From: CAVTWH01 sp963794685
Lineage (GTDB): Bacteria > Actinomycetota > Actinomycetes > Mycobacteriales > Micromonosporaceae
Direction of reading: 5' to 3'
Assembly: GCA_963794685.1 (NCBI GenBank)
Contig: CAWCFK010000004.1
Location: 1,205,151-1,269,150, forward strand
Length of the DNA stretch: 64,000 nucleotides
Positions within the stretch are counted from its first letter, which is position 1. Each line of letters opens with the position of its first letter. Shown here in pieces: positions 29,427 through 39,175 of the stretch. The position numbers and the translations under genes are program-made. Under the pieces are notes generated by a model. It saw only the letters and a list, made by a program, of their open reading frames with translations. It made no database searches and was not told where the DNA came from.

Positions 29427-29440
29427 TACACTGCCCCCAT
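29420..29440 (+). promoter_or_regulatory. leuS -10 element inside a 7-bp inverted repeat
   Basis: TACACT at 29427-29432 is a good -10 element seven bases before the leader ATG, implying a nearly leaderless leader-peptide message. It is enclosed by ATGGGGG (29420-29426) and its exact complement CCCCCAT (29434-29440), separated by seven bases, a symmetric arrangement suitable for a repressor. No clear -35 is visible. Confidence 0.5.
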
Positions 29441-29477
29441 GACCCGGGCCTTCCGGCTTCTTAGTGGGCCGTGCTGA
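29439..29477 (+). CDS. Leader peptide MTRAFRLLSGPC of the leuS attenuator
   Basis: A 12-codon open frame, ATG to TGA, followed at once by competing hairpins and an intrinsic terminator before leuS. It contains two adjacent leucine codons CTT CTT, rare codons in this GC-rich genome, at positions 7 and 8. Ribosome stalling there when charged tRNA-Leu is scarce would free the downstream RNA from terminating. Expression is inferred; no homology can be read from so short a peptide. Confidence 0.62.
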   Translation: MTRAFRLLSGPC

Positions 29478-29535
29478 GCCGAGCGGACGAATCGCTCCCC
29501 AGCACGGCGACCCCTCCTGCGTGAGGGGCTTTTTT
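29469..29535 (+). terminator. Transcription attenuator upstream of leuS
   Basis: The first hairpin pairs GCCGTGCTG (29468-29476) with CAGCACGGC (29500-29508), enclosing an inner GAGCG/CGCTC stem; its 5' arm overlaps the stop of the leader peptide. It is followed by the terminator CCCCTC (29511-29516) CTGCGT GAGGGG (29523-29528) and six T's at 29530-29535. A ribosome held at the leucine codons or at the stop would change which stems form. This is the classic layout of amino-acid attenuation applied to an aminoacyl-tRNA synthetase gene. Confidence 0.72.
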
Positions 29536-29575
29536 GTGCCCGCGAGAAGGTGGCCCGAGACCCGAGGTGGAGACG

Positions 29576-32421
29576 ATGACGCAACCCGTACCGGCGGATA
29601 CCCCGCCGTTCCGCTACACCGCTGAACTGGCCGGCGAGATCGAGCTGGCGTGGCAGGACCGCTGGGAGGAGCAGGGCACCTTCCACGCGCCCAACCCGGT
29701 CGGTCCACTGGCCGACCCGTCGCACCCCCGGGCCGGCGCGCCCAAGCTGCACGTGCAGGACATGTTCCCGTACCCGTCCGGGGCGGGGCTGCACGTCGGG
29801 CACCCGCTGGGGTACATCGGGACCGACTGTTACACCCGGTATGCCCGGATGATCGGGTACAACGTGCTGCACCCGATGGGCTTCGACGCCTTCGGCCTGC
29901 CGGCCGAGCAGTACGCGGTGCAGACCGGTACCCACCCGCGCAAGACCACCGAGGAGAACGTCGAGCGCTACCGCGGCCAGCTGCGCCGGCTGGGGCTGGC
30001 CTACGACAACCGGCGCTCGCTGGCCACCACCGACGTGGAGTACTACCGGTGGACCCAGTGGATCTTCCTGCAGATCTTCAACTCCTGGTACGACCCGGCG
30101 GTGGCGAAGGCCCGGCCGATCCAGACCCTGATCGACAGCTACGCCAGCGGGGCGCCGGCCCACCCCGGACGGCCGTCCGTGGGGCCGGCTGACCGACGTG
30201 GAGCAGCGCCGGATCATCGACTCCACCGGCTGGCGTACGTCTCCGAGGCCCCGGTGAACTGGTGTCCCGGGCTGGGCACGGTGGTGGCGAACGAGGAGAT
30301 CACCCCGGACGGCCGCTCCGAGCGCGGCAACTTCCCGGTCTTCAAGCGCAACCTGAAGCAGTGGATGATGCGGATCACCGCCTACGGTGACCGGCTGCTG
30401 GCCGACCTGGACACGCTGGACTGGCCCGAGTCGATCAAGCTGATGCAGCGCAACTGGATCGGCCGCTCCACCGGCGCGCACATCGACTTCCCGACCGGCG
30501 CCGGCGCGCTGCGGGTCTTCACGACCCGGCCGGACACCATCTTCGGCGCCACCTACATGGTCGCCGCGCCCGAGCACGAGCTGGTCGACGAGCTGATCCC
30601 GGCGGTCTGGCCGGCCGGTACCAAGGACGCCTGGACCGGCGGGCACGCCACCCCGGGCGACGCGGTCGCGCACTACCGGACGTTCGCGGCGGCCAAGTCG
30701 GATGTGGAGCGGCAGGCCGACGCGAAGGAGAAGACCGGCGTCTTCATCGGCGCGTACGCCACCAACCCGGTCAACGGCGCAGGAGATCCCGATCTTCATC
30801 GCCGACTACGTGCTGGCCGGCTACGGCACCGGCGCGATCATGGCGGTACCCGGCCAGGACGAGCGGGACTGGGACTTCGCCGAGGTCTTCGAGCTGCCGA
30901 TCATCCGTACCGTGCAGCCGACCGACGGGCTTCGACGGGAAGGCGTACACCGGCACCGGTCCGGCCATCAACAGCGCCAACCCGGCCGCCGGGATCAGCC
31001 TGGACGGGCTGGACATCGCCGGCCGCGAAGGCCGCCATCATCGACTGGCTGGAGCAGCGCGGCGTCGGCCAGGGCGCGACCACCTACCGGCTGCGCGACT
31101 GGCTGTTCAGCCGGCAGCGCTACTGGGGCGAGCCGTTCCCGATCGTCTACGACGAGACCGGGCTGCCGATCGCGCTGCCCGACGTCGATGCTGCCGGTGG
31201 CGCTGCCCGAGGTCGCCGACTTCTCGCCGAAGACGTTCGACCCGCTGGACGCCGACTCCACGCCGGAGACGCCGCTGTCGCGCAACCAGCGACTGGGTCT
31301 AGGTCGAGCTGGACCTGGGCGACGGGCCGAAGCGGTACACCCGGGAGACCAACGTGATGCCGCAGTGGGCCGGCTCCTGCTGGTACGAGCTGCGCTACCT
31401 GGACCCGGCCAACTCCGAGGAGTTCGTCGACCCGGCAACGAGGCGTACTGGATGGGGCCGCAGCGCGACGGCGACTGCGGCGGCGTCGACCTGTACGTGG
31501 GCGGGGTCGAGCACGCCGTGCTGCACCTGCTGTACGCCCGCTTCTGGCACAAGGTGCTGTACGACCTGGGCCACGTGAGCAGCTTCGAGCCGTTCCGCAA
31601 GCTGTTCAACCAGGGCTACATCCAGGCGTACGCGTACACCGACGCGCGCGGCAGTACGTCAACGCCGAGGAGGTCGTCGAGGTCGACGGCCGCTACTACT
31701 GGAACGGCCAGCCGGTCAACCGCGAGTACGGCAAGATGGGCAAGTCGCTGCGCAACGTGGTGACCCCGGACGAGATGTGCGACCGCTACGGCGCCGACAC
31801 GTTCCGGGTGTACGAGATGTCGATGGGGCCGCTGGACGTCTCCCGGCCCTGGGACACCCGGGCGGTCATCGGCGCGCAGCGCTTCCTGCAGCGGGTCTGG
31901 CGGGTGGTGGTGGACGAGCAGACCGGCGACGACCCGGGTGGTCGACGACCGGCCTGGACGACGAGACCCGCCGGCTGCTGCACCGCACCATCGACGGGGT
32001 CCGCGCGGACACCGAGGGGATGCGGTTCAACACCGCGATCGCCAAGCTGATCGAGCTGACCAACCGGGTCACCGCGGTCGGCGCGGCAGGCAGCCCGCGC
32101 GAGGTGGTCGAGCCGCTGGTGCTGATGGTCTCGCCGTTCGCCCCGCACCTGGCCGAGGAGCTGTGGCGGCGGCTGGGGCACGCCGGCTCGCTGGCCTACG
32201 TGGACTTCCCGCAGGCCGACCCGGCGCTGCTGGTCGCCGACTCGGTGACCTACCCGGTGCAGGTCAACGGGAAGGTCCGCGGCCGGATCGAGGTGCCGGC
32301 GGACGCCGACGAGGCGACGGTCCGGTCGGCGGCGGTGGCCGAGGTGGCCGAGGCGTTGGACGGTCGGGAGCCGCGCAAGGTCATCGTGGTACCCGGCCGG
32401 ATGGTCAGCATCGTCGTTTAC
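29576..32421 (+). CDS. leuS: Leucyl-tRNA synthetase, about ten frame breaks
   Basis: Starts at ATG 29576 after GAGGTGGAG. Class I motifs are visible: DMFPYPSGAGLHVGHPLGYIG (HIGH-type, near residue 68), the editing domain with FTTRPDTIFGATYMVAAPEHEL, and YGKMGKSLRNVVTPDEM (KMSKS-type). The C-terminal domain ends with VIVVPGRMVSIVV. The frame breaks near 30160, 30210, 30780, 30929, 31023, 31195, 31300-31310, 31432, 31655 and 31940, and the stop near 32420 also seems altered (one missing A would give TAA). Many breaks are cured by one base, such as a missing C giving DPANEAYWMG at 31432. As this is normally an essential single-copy gene, I read the breaks as sequence errors. Confidence 0.9.
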
Positions 32422-32853
32422 GCGCCAGCGCCCTCGGGTTGGCGGGCGGTTGTTTGTAGCGGATGGTGCTGGTGGGCCATCCATCGTTGTGGCGGAGTTG
32501 CTCCAGCCGAACGGTGGATGGCCCATTCATTTGTGAACGGGCGGCGAAATAGCGCTGTTGAGCTGTGCCTGGCAGGCTGTGCTTAACGCGTCCGCAACCG
32601 TGTCGGTGCAGCGTGTCACAGCCGATGTCGGCGTGTTGGCGGAGTTGGAATCGTTCGTTTAACCGGGAGTTCCCCGTCCCGTCGCAATTCATAAGCGCGC
32701 CATAATTGCTCGACTTGACACTTCTTGACCGGCTCGCCAGATTCATCTGGCGTGCAATTTCTGTCTGCTGGTTCGCCGCATCCGGTGTGGGGTGTGTCGA
32801 CGGTTAATTGCATGCGTGGCCCGGTACATCGAATTCGTGGTTTCGAATTGGGG
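32422..32853 (+). promoter_or_regulatory. Upstream region of the polyuronate locus
   Basis: About 430 bases, noticeably less GC-rich than the surroundings and without a convincing gene. It holds a large hairpin, GGGCCATCCA (32474-32483) with TGGATGGCCC (32515-32524) and an inner GGAG-TTG-CTCC loop, likely the leuS transcript end. A promoter follows: TTGACA at 32715-32720 and, 17 bases on, CAGATT at 32738-32743. An 18-base palindrome overlaps the latter. Confidence 0.5.
32735..32752. promoter_or_regulatory. Palindrome over the -10 region, candidate operator
   Basis: CGCCAGAT-TC-ATCTGGCG is a perfect 8-bp inverted repeat with a 2-base centre. It begins 14 bases after a consensus TTGACA -35 box (32715-32720) and covers the expected -10 position, where a bound repressor would block RNA polymerase. 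It precedes the dehydrogenase gene by about 100 bases. The regulator is not identified. Confidence 0.55.
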
Positions 32854-33852
32854 ATGGCTATGGAGCGCATTTTCATCATCGGGTCCGGTGTCGTCGGCAA
32901 GGCGACCGGCCAGGGATTCGCGCACATGGGTCATGCCGTGACCCTCATCGACGTCTTCCCGAGCGGGTCGAGGCGCTGCGGGCCGAGGGCCTCGACGCCC
33001 GGATCGGCATCGACCTGCGCGAGGAGCCGGGAGCTACATCTTCCTCACCCTGCCGACGCCGCACGTCGGCCGCAGCTACGACCTGAGCGCGTTCGAGCAG
33101 GGCGTGCGCGACGTCGGCGCGGCGCTGGCGGCCACGGGCGCGATGCACACCGTGGTGGTGCGCTCGACGGTGCCGCCGAGCACCACCGAGGACCTGGTGA
33201 AGCCGATCCTCGAGGAGGTCTCCGGCAAGAAGGAGGGCGTCGGGTTCGCGCTGGCCAGCAACCCGGAGTTCCTGCGGGCCGCGTCCGCCGCGGACGACTT
33301 CCGCTGGCCGTGGATGACGGTCATCGGCGCCCGCAGCAAGCGGGTCCAGGAGCGGCTGACCGCGCTGCTCGCGCCGTTCGGCGGCGAGCTGCGGGTCTTC
33401 GACGACCCGGCCACCGCCGAGATGATCAAGTGCGCGCACAACATCTACAACGCCACGAAGATCAGCTTCTGGAACGAGATGTGGCTGGTCTGCCAGGAGC
33501 TCGGCATCGAGCACGACGACGTCGCCGGCACGGTCGCCCGCTCGGCCGAGGGCTCGTTCAACCCGATGTACGGCATCCGCGGCGGCGCGCCCTACGGCGG
33601 CGTCTGCCTGCCCAAGGACACCAACGGCTTCCTCGGCTTCGCGCGCCCGCCGCGGCGTCGAGATGCCGCTGCTGGACGCGGTGGTCCGGGTCAACGACGC
33701 AGATGGCCGACCCGGGTCGCGGCCGAGCTGGCCGACTGGGAGCACGTCGCGCAGCAGCGCAGCCCGCGCAACGCGCCGTCCACGCGCGGCAGCAGGCGGT
33801 CAACCCGCGCAGGCCACGTCGACCGAGCAGTCGTCAACCCGCGGCCGCCTGA
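32854..33852 (+). CDS. UDP-glucose/GDP-mannose dehydrogenase family protein, short form, frame breaks
   Basis: Starts at ATG 32854 or 32860 (MAMERIFIIGSGVVGKATG, the NAD-binding glycine loop). The middle is intact and well conserved: HTVVVRSTVPPSTTEDLV, ALASNPEFLRAASAADDF, MTVIG, AEMIKCAHNIYNATKISF (Lys/Asn site) and GGAPYGGVCLPKDTNGFLG with the catalytic cysteine. The Leu in CLPKD and the SGKKEGVGF/NPEFLR region resemble GDP-mannose dehydrogenase AlgD. Frames break near 32960, 33025, 33650 and 33700. The family normally has 430-450 residues; here the protein ends at about 332, just after the central domain, and only 29 bases separate its stop from the next start. The C-terminal nucleotide-sugar domain is therefore absent. 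Confidence 0.8.
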   Translation: MAMERIFIIGSGVVGKATGQGFAHMGHAVTLIDVFPSGSRRCGPRASTPGSASTCARSRELHLPHPADAARRPQLRPERVRAGRARRRRGAGGHGRDAHRGGALDGAAEHHRGPGEADPRGGLRQEGGRRVRAGQQPGVPAGRVRRGRLPLAVDDGHRRPQQAGPGAADRAARAVRRRAAGLRRPGHRRDDQVRAQHLQRHEDQLLERDVAGLPGARHRARRRRRHGRPLGRGLVQPDVRHPRRRALRRRLPAQGHQRLPRLRAPAAASRCRCWTRWSGSTTQMADPGRGRAGRLGARRAAAQPAQRAVHARQQAVNPRRPRRPSSRQPAAA

Positions 33853-33880
33853 CGCCATTCGACTGTCCGACACGGTAGAG

Positions 33881-35145
33881 GTGACGAGTCCCGTGCGCGC
33901 CTGACGTTCACGTCTTCACGGACTGGTTCTACTACGTACCGCTCGGGCATGCTCGGCATGGTCCGCTGGGTCAGCTGGCTGATCCGGCGGGTCCCGCCGC
34001 CGCTGTACCGGCCGTGGCGCAACGACCACGTCGAGGAGATCACGCGTCGTCGTCCCGGTGTACCAGGAGGACCCGAGCATGTTCCGGCAGGCCATCGAGT
34101 CGTGGCTGGCCAACCGGGTCACCGAGGTGATCCTCGTGATCGACTCGAGTGACCGCGTGTGCCAGGCGATCGGCCAGACGTTCGTCGACGCCGGTCACCC
34201 GGTACGCGTGATCATGACCGACGTACCCGGGCAAGCGGGACGCGCTGCAAGCGGGGCTGGGAGGCGGCGACGCACGCCGCTCGTGGCGCTGGTCGACTCG
34301 GACACGATCTGGGCCGACGACGTCGCCGACGAGGTCGCCATGCCGTTCGCCGACCCGACGGTCGGCGGGGTCAGCACCCGGCAGAACGTCTACAACCCGC
34401 GCGGCTTCCTGCAGCGGGTCAACGACATGTACCTCGACTACCGGTACTTCGACGAGAACGCGGCGCAGACCGCGTTCGGCCGGGCGGTCTCCTGCATCTC
34501 CGGCCGCACCGCGGTGTACCGGCGCGAGCTGCTGCTGGAGATCGGCGACGAGTTCATGGCCGAGACGTTCCTCGGCGTGCCGTGCATGTCCGGCGACGAC
34601 AAGCGGCTCACCTCGCTGATCCTGATGCGCGGCCACAAGGCGGTGCTGCAGCGCACGGCCCGGGTCTGGTCCACCTTCCCCGGCAAGACGAAGATCTTCT
34701 TCAAGCAGCGGCTGCGCTGGGCCCGCAACACGTGGCGCTCGGACCTGCGGGCCTGTCGTCATCGAGCGGTGGGCGTGGAAGTACCCCTTCCTCGCGTACA
34801 CGATGATGGACAAGGCGGTCGGCAGCTTCACGCTGCTCGCCGCGCCGGTCTTCATGACGCTCGCGATCGTCCGCCAGGACTGGGTGTTCGTGCTGCTGCT
34901 GGCCGGCTGGTGGTGGCTGTCGCCGGGCGGTCAAGATGCTGCCGCACCTGCGGCGGCGGCCACTGTCGTTCTTCCTCATCCCGCCGTTCGTGCTGCTGTC
35001 GTTCGCGATGGCCGGCGTGAAGATCACCGCACTGTGCCACGGTCCGCAAGCAGCGCTGGCTGACCCGGCAGGTGGCGGTCGTCAACGGCGCAGTCGTGCG
35101 CACCGGCGACGGCGCAGCCGCAGCCCGACCCTGGAGTCGGTGTGA
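33881..35145 (+). CDS. Processive family 2 glycosyltransferase (Alg8/HasA-like), frame breaks
   Basis: Start is uncertain (GTG 33881 or 33893; an indel follows at once). An N-terminal membrane segment (FYYVPLGMLGMVRWVSWLI) precedes the cytoplasmic GT domain: VVPVYQEDPSMFRQAIESW, LVALVDSDTIWADDV (DxD), CISGRTAVYRREL, CMSGDDKRLTSL (acceptor GDD) and FFKQRLRWARNTWRSDL (QxxRW). The last three motifs mark processive synthases of the hyaluronan/cellulose/alginate class. Three or more C-terminal helices follow (FTLLAAPVFMTLAIV, PLSFFLIPPFVLLSFAMAG). Breaks lie near 33905, 34045, 34230-34260, 34750, 34928 and 35045. With a neighbouring sugar dehydrogenase it most likely polymerises a uronic acid sugar across the membrane. 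Confidence 0.8.
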
Positions 35146-36983
35146 GCCCCCGGCGCGCCCTGTCGGGCGTGCCGCTGGGCGCGGTGGCCGCGCTGTTGCT
35201 CGCACCGGCCGCCGCGGCCCTCGCCAGCCCGGCGGTGCCCGCGATCCGGCACGTGCCGGCCGGGCATCGGCGCCGGCCAGGTGATCGTGCTCCGGCCGCG
35301 CCGGGCGGACCTGGTCCGCAACCGCCGGGTGGTGCGGGTCGGTGCCGCTGCCGGGCGGCCCGGTCAGGCTGGACACCGTGATCCGGGCCATCGGCGACAC
35401 CCGGTGGGCCGGCCGTCACCGGCGGCGCCGCGACGCTGAAGGCCGGCCTGCTGCAGCGCCCGCGGACGACGCCTGCTGGTCGGGACCCGGTGCGGACCGT
35501 GCGCCTGGTCGACTCGGCCACCCGCCGGCGTACCTGTCCGGCTCGGCGCGCGACGGTCGACGTTCGCCGGCGTGACGGTGCGTCAGCGCGGCTGTCCGGC
35601 GGACGCGCCGGCCCCGAGCCGCCGACACCGGCCCTACGTGCGGTACGTCTCGAGACCGTGACCGCGGTCGACAGCACGTTCGACGATCTGGGTCGCCGAC
35701 GTGCCGCGCAGCGGTGCGGCGTGTCCCTCGGCGGCAAGCCACGCTGACCGCCACCGGGGCGACGTTCACCGGCAGCGGCATGCGGGCTGAACGCGGCCGG
35801 GCGACGCGTCACCCGCGCCGGGTCACCGCCCGGCAACACCGCGCCGGCGTCGGCGTGAGCCGGCGGTACGGTCGTGCTCGACCGCGTCACCGCGGGCGGC
35901 AACACGGACCGGGCTGCGGCTGCGTGGTCCGTTCGGGGCAGTCGCGGCGGACGGCGTTTCGTGCTCGCCCACAACGGCGGTCGGGGTGGACGCTGCCGGC
36001 GCTGGGCACCGTGACCCGCTCGGCGCCGCTCGTCCGACCGCGCCGCAACACGCGTCGCCGGCGTCGCGCTGCCCGGCTGCCCCGGCTGCGTCGCTGCGGG
36101 ACTCGACCGGCACCGGCGACTCGATCGGCGTACGACGTGACGCCGTCCTCGGTCGGCGCACGCGTGCAGGACAGCACGTGCGGGCCGACCCGGCCGGCGT
36201 CGAGGTCGCGCGCGCGCACGCGAGCGTCGACGGCGTGGGCATCCACGGTCGCGCCGGCTACCGGCATCCAGATGGACCAGCCGCCGACGGACGCGCAGGT
36301 GACCGGCGGTACCGTCACCGGCGGCGCGACCGGGCGTCTCGGTCGACGGCGCCGGGCGCGTCGGATCATCGGCATCACGGTGACCGCCGCCGACGTCGGC
36401 GCTACGGCGTCGGTGCGCCGCGCGGCACCACGCGTGCGATCAGGTCGCGCGACGTCCGACGGCGCAGGCACCGGCTCGCGATCGACGCGCAGCACCGGCC
36501 CCGTCACGCGTGACCGGGTTCACCGTCCGCCAGCACGGCGGCACCGGCCTCCGCTCCGGCGCGGCCGACGTCACGTGGTCGACGCCGACATCTCCGGCGC
36601 CAAGGTCGGCCTCGACCTGGCGGGCACGCGCCACGATCGCCGGCGGCACGGTCACCGGGGCCGCCGAAGCCGTCCGGGTCGGTGCGGACGGCCAGATCCG
36701 GTGACCGGCGTGGACTCACGCCACGTGCTCGGGCTGCGCATCGCCGACGTCGCGACGGTGATCCTCACCGACTCGCACGGTCCAGCGCGCCGCTGGGCGC
36801 CCGGGGCACGGTGCACCTCGCGGCGGCACCAGCTTCCCGGCCCTGCCACTGCGCTGGCTCGGGGTCTTCGCGCTGGTCGCGCTGGCGTTCGCGGCCTGCC
36901 TGGAGACGACTGCGCCGGCTTCGCGAACGCGGGCACGACCGATCGCGTCACCGCACCCGCGCACGTTCACGAACTACGCCTGA
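35142..36983 (+). CDS. Secreted beta-helix protein with C-terminal membrane anchor, many frame breaks
   Basis: GTG 35142 overlaps the synthase stop (GTGA). A signal peptide is clear: VSPRRALSGVPLGAVAALLL then APAAAALASPA. Beyond residue 40 the reading frame changes every 50-150 bases, so the protein can only be read in pieces: LDTVIRAIGDTRWA, TVTAVDSTFDDLG, LTATGATFTGSGMR, VTGGTVTGGATG, GFTVRQHGGTGLRSGAADVTW and ATIAGGTVTGAAEAVRVGADG. These short Gly/Thr/Val repeats of 20-25 residues are typical right-handed parallel beta-helix rungs. The end reads PALPLRWLGVFALVALAFAA, a membrane helix, with stop at 36983. It is probably a cell-surface carbohydrate-binding or epimerase-like protein; no catalytic motif could be confirmed. 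Confidence 0.55.
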
Positions 36984-37021
36984 CCCGGCGCGTACCACAT
37001 CCCAACGCCAGGAGAATCCCG

Positions 37022-38958
37022 ATGAGACGAACGACTGAGCATCACTCGCCGCGTCCTCCGGTCGCCGCCGCACTGGTAGCGGCGCGCCTCGTGCTGGCCA
37101 GCGTGCGGCCGGCGAGGCGATCGCGTGCACTCACCGGTGCGCTACGCGGCCTCCACCAACACGATCTACCTGGTGACCACGCAGAGCTTCACGCTCACGT
37201 CCATCAAGGCGGCCTGCCCGCGCGCGCCGCTCACGCTGGTCGACCCCGTCAAGCAAGACCTGGGAGCTCGCCGCCGACCTGGTCCTGCAGAACGGCAGCA
37301 CGCTGGACCTGCACGGCGGCGGCCGGCCGGCGACGTGGACACGCTGCGCATCCGCAGCCTGCGCCGACAACGCGCTGACCGACGTCAGCAGATCACCGCC
37401 CAGTACGGCACCATCGGCATCGACTCGATCGCACGTCACGTCGTGGGACGACGCCACCGGCGCGCCCGACGACGACCCGACGCTGCCGGCGGGCGCCGGC
37501 GCCACCGACCGGGCCGGGCGTTCATCCGGGCACTGTCCTACCTCGACACGGACGGCGTGACGCCGCGCGAGTCGCGCATGGACATCAACAACAGCGAGCT
37601 GGACCACCTCGGCTACTACGGCGCGGAGGCGTACGGCGTGGCGTACAAGACGCGCGGCTGCGACCACACCGACCTACCGGTCTGCCAGAAGGTCAAGGTC
37701 ACGGCTCGCGAGACCGACAGCCACTTCCACGACAACTTCATGGGCACCTACACCTGGGGCGCCAACGACATCACGTTCACCGACAACGAGTACGACCACA
37801 ACGTCATGTACGGGCTCGACCCGCACGACGTGTCGACCTACCTGACCGATCGACCACAACCACTTCGACGTACAACGGCGACCACGGGGTGATCTGCTCG
37901 CAGCGCTGCGACCACCTGACGATCACCAACAACGAGAGCGACCACAACGGCATGGTCGCCGTTCACCGGGCCCGACCGGCGACTCCGACACCGCCGGCCA
38001 GGTACACGGCATCATGATCCACCGTGGCGTCACCAACACCGTGATCTCCGGCAACTACGTGCACGACCAGCCCAACGGCGCCGGCATCGCGGTCTTCGAC
38101 AGCGCCGGCAACACGATCACCAACAACACGATCGATCGGTGACGGAGTACGGCATCCGGCTGTCGGTCGGCTCGGCGGACAACTCGATCACCAACAACAC
38201 GATCGACGAACAGCAGCCAGTACGCGATCTTCATGTACAAGGGCTCGGACCTGCCGTCGTACACGACGATGAACGGGCACCCGACCGCGAACATGTTCGA
38301 CGCCAACACCATCAGCGGCACCAGCTCGCAACGCGGTGAAGCTGACCGAGGCCGACCAGAACGTCGTTCAGCAACTCGACCTACTCCAACCTGGGCGGTT
38401 CGCTCCTGTTCAACCTCTCGGCCGGCAACGTGATCAACAACCTGACGCTGCCGGGCAGCGCAGAAGATCAGCGTCACCGGCAGCACCGCCGAGCCGGGCT
38501 CGCTGGTACTCACCGGCCCGCCGGCCCCGGTGTCGATCAGCGTGGACAGCAACTCGGTCGGCCGACGTCACCAGCCCGACCGGCCAGCTCTGGTCGTCAG
38601 GTCGCTGAAGGCCACCGTCGGCCCGACCGGCAGCACCCTGCACCTGACGTCGACGCTGCTCGGCGTACCAGCGGGGTCACCCTCACCCCGAAGAACGTCA
38701 CCGTGAAGCCGGCCGGCGGCACCGCGCCGGCGAACGCGACCGGCAGTGGCCTGGGTACCCAGGTGGCCCTGACCGGTGGTACCGCCGGCGTGGCGGTCGC
38801 CTTCAGCATCGGCGGCCTGGCGGCCGACACCGGGTACACGGTGTCCCGCGACGGCACCGTGGTCGGCACCGCCACCAGCTCCGGCGGCGGGCCTGCTCAC
38901 CTTCACCGACGCGCCACCGGGTACCGCCAGCTACACCTACACGCTCGCGGTGTGCTGA
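37022..38958 (+). CDS. AlgG-like mannuronan C5-epimerase (beta-helix), frame breaks
   Basis: Starts at ATG 37022 after CAGGAGAATCC, with a basic then hydrophobic signal. The central part matches alginate C5-epimerases of the AlgG type: HVTSWDDATGAPDDDP, SELDHLGYYGAEAYGVAYKT, DSHFHDNFMGTYTWGANDI, YDHNVMYGLDPHDVSTYL (the DPHD catalytic motif), HGVICSQRCDHLTITNN and GIMIHRGVTNTVISGN. Beta-helix rungs rich in N-x-I-x-x-N continue to about 38450, followed by a Fn3-like C-terminus. AlgG epimerises mannuronate to guluronate in the polymer at the cell surface. Breaks lie near 37090, 37255, 37370, 37440, 37850, 37965, 38140 and others. Specificity for mannuronan over another uronan is inferred. Confidence 0.72.
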
Positions 38959-38982
38959 CCGTGCGGGTACTCGGGGGCGACT

Positions 38983-39049
38983 CCGGCCGGCTGCTGTGCG
39001 CAGCCGGCCGGGGGCCCGTGGCGGGCCGGCTGTTGTGGGCAGCCGGCCC
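38983..39049 (+). terminator. Tandem near-identical hairpins after the epimerase gene
   Basis: CCGGCCGGCTG (38983-38993) pairs with CAGCCGGCCGG (39001-39011), and a second copy, GGGCCGGCTG (39023-39032), pairs with CAGCCGGCCC (39040-39049); both loops are 7 bases. They begin 25 bases after the epimerase stop and precede a G-rich tandem tract (39053-39111). No U tract is present, but such paired stems are common at actinomycete transcript ends. Confidence 0.55.
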
Positions 39050-39052
39050 GCT

Positions 39053-39111
39053 CCGGGTCCGGGGCCGGGTCCGGGGCCGGGCCGGGGCCGGGGCCGGGTC
39101 CGGGGCCGGAA
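39053..39111. repeat. GGGTCC/GGGGCC simple repeat tract
   Basis: The tract is built of GGGTCCGGGGCC-like six-base units and is followed by two copies of an 18-base GGCCGGAACTGGCCGAGG unit (about 39104-39144). It lies in the gap before the lyase gene or in its 5' end. G-runs could form four-stranded structures; slippage here could also explain the unclear start of the lyase gene. Confidence 0.5.
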
Positions 39112-39175
39112 CTGGCCGAGGGGCCGGAACTGGCCGAGGAGCCGGGGCTGGGCGGTCAGCCGGAGCTGGGCGGCG

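Noticed and set aside
29576..32421. leuS as a pseudogene
   Set aside because: All catalytic motifs are present, most breaks are single-base and homopolymer-linked, and neighbouring essential genes show the same pattern.
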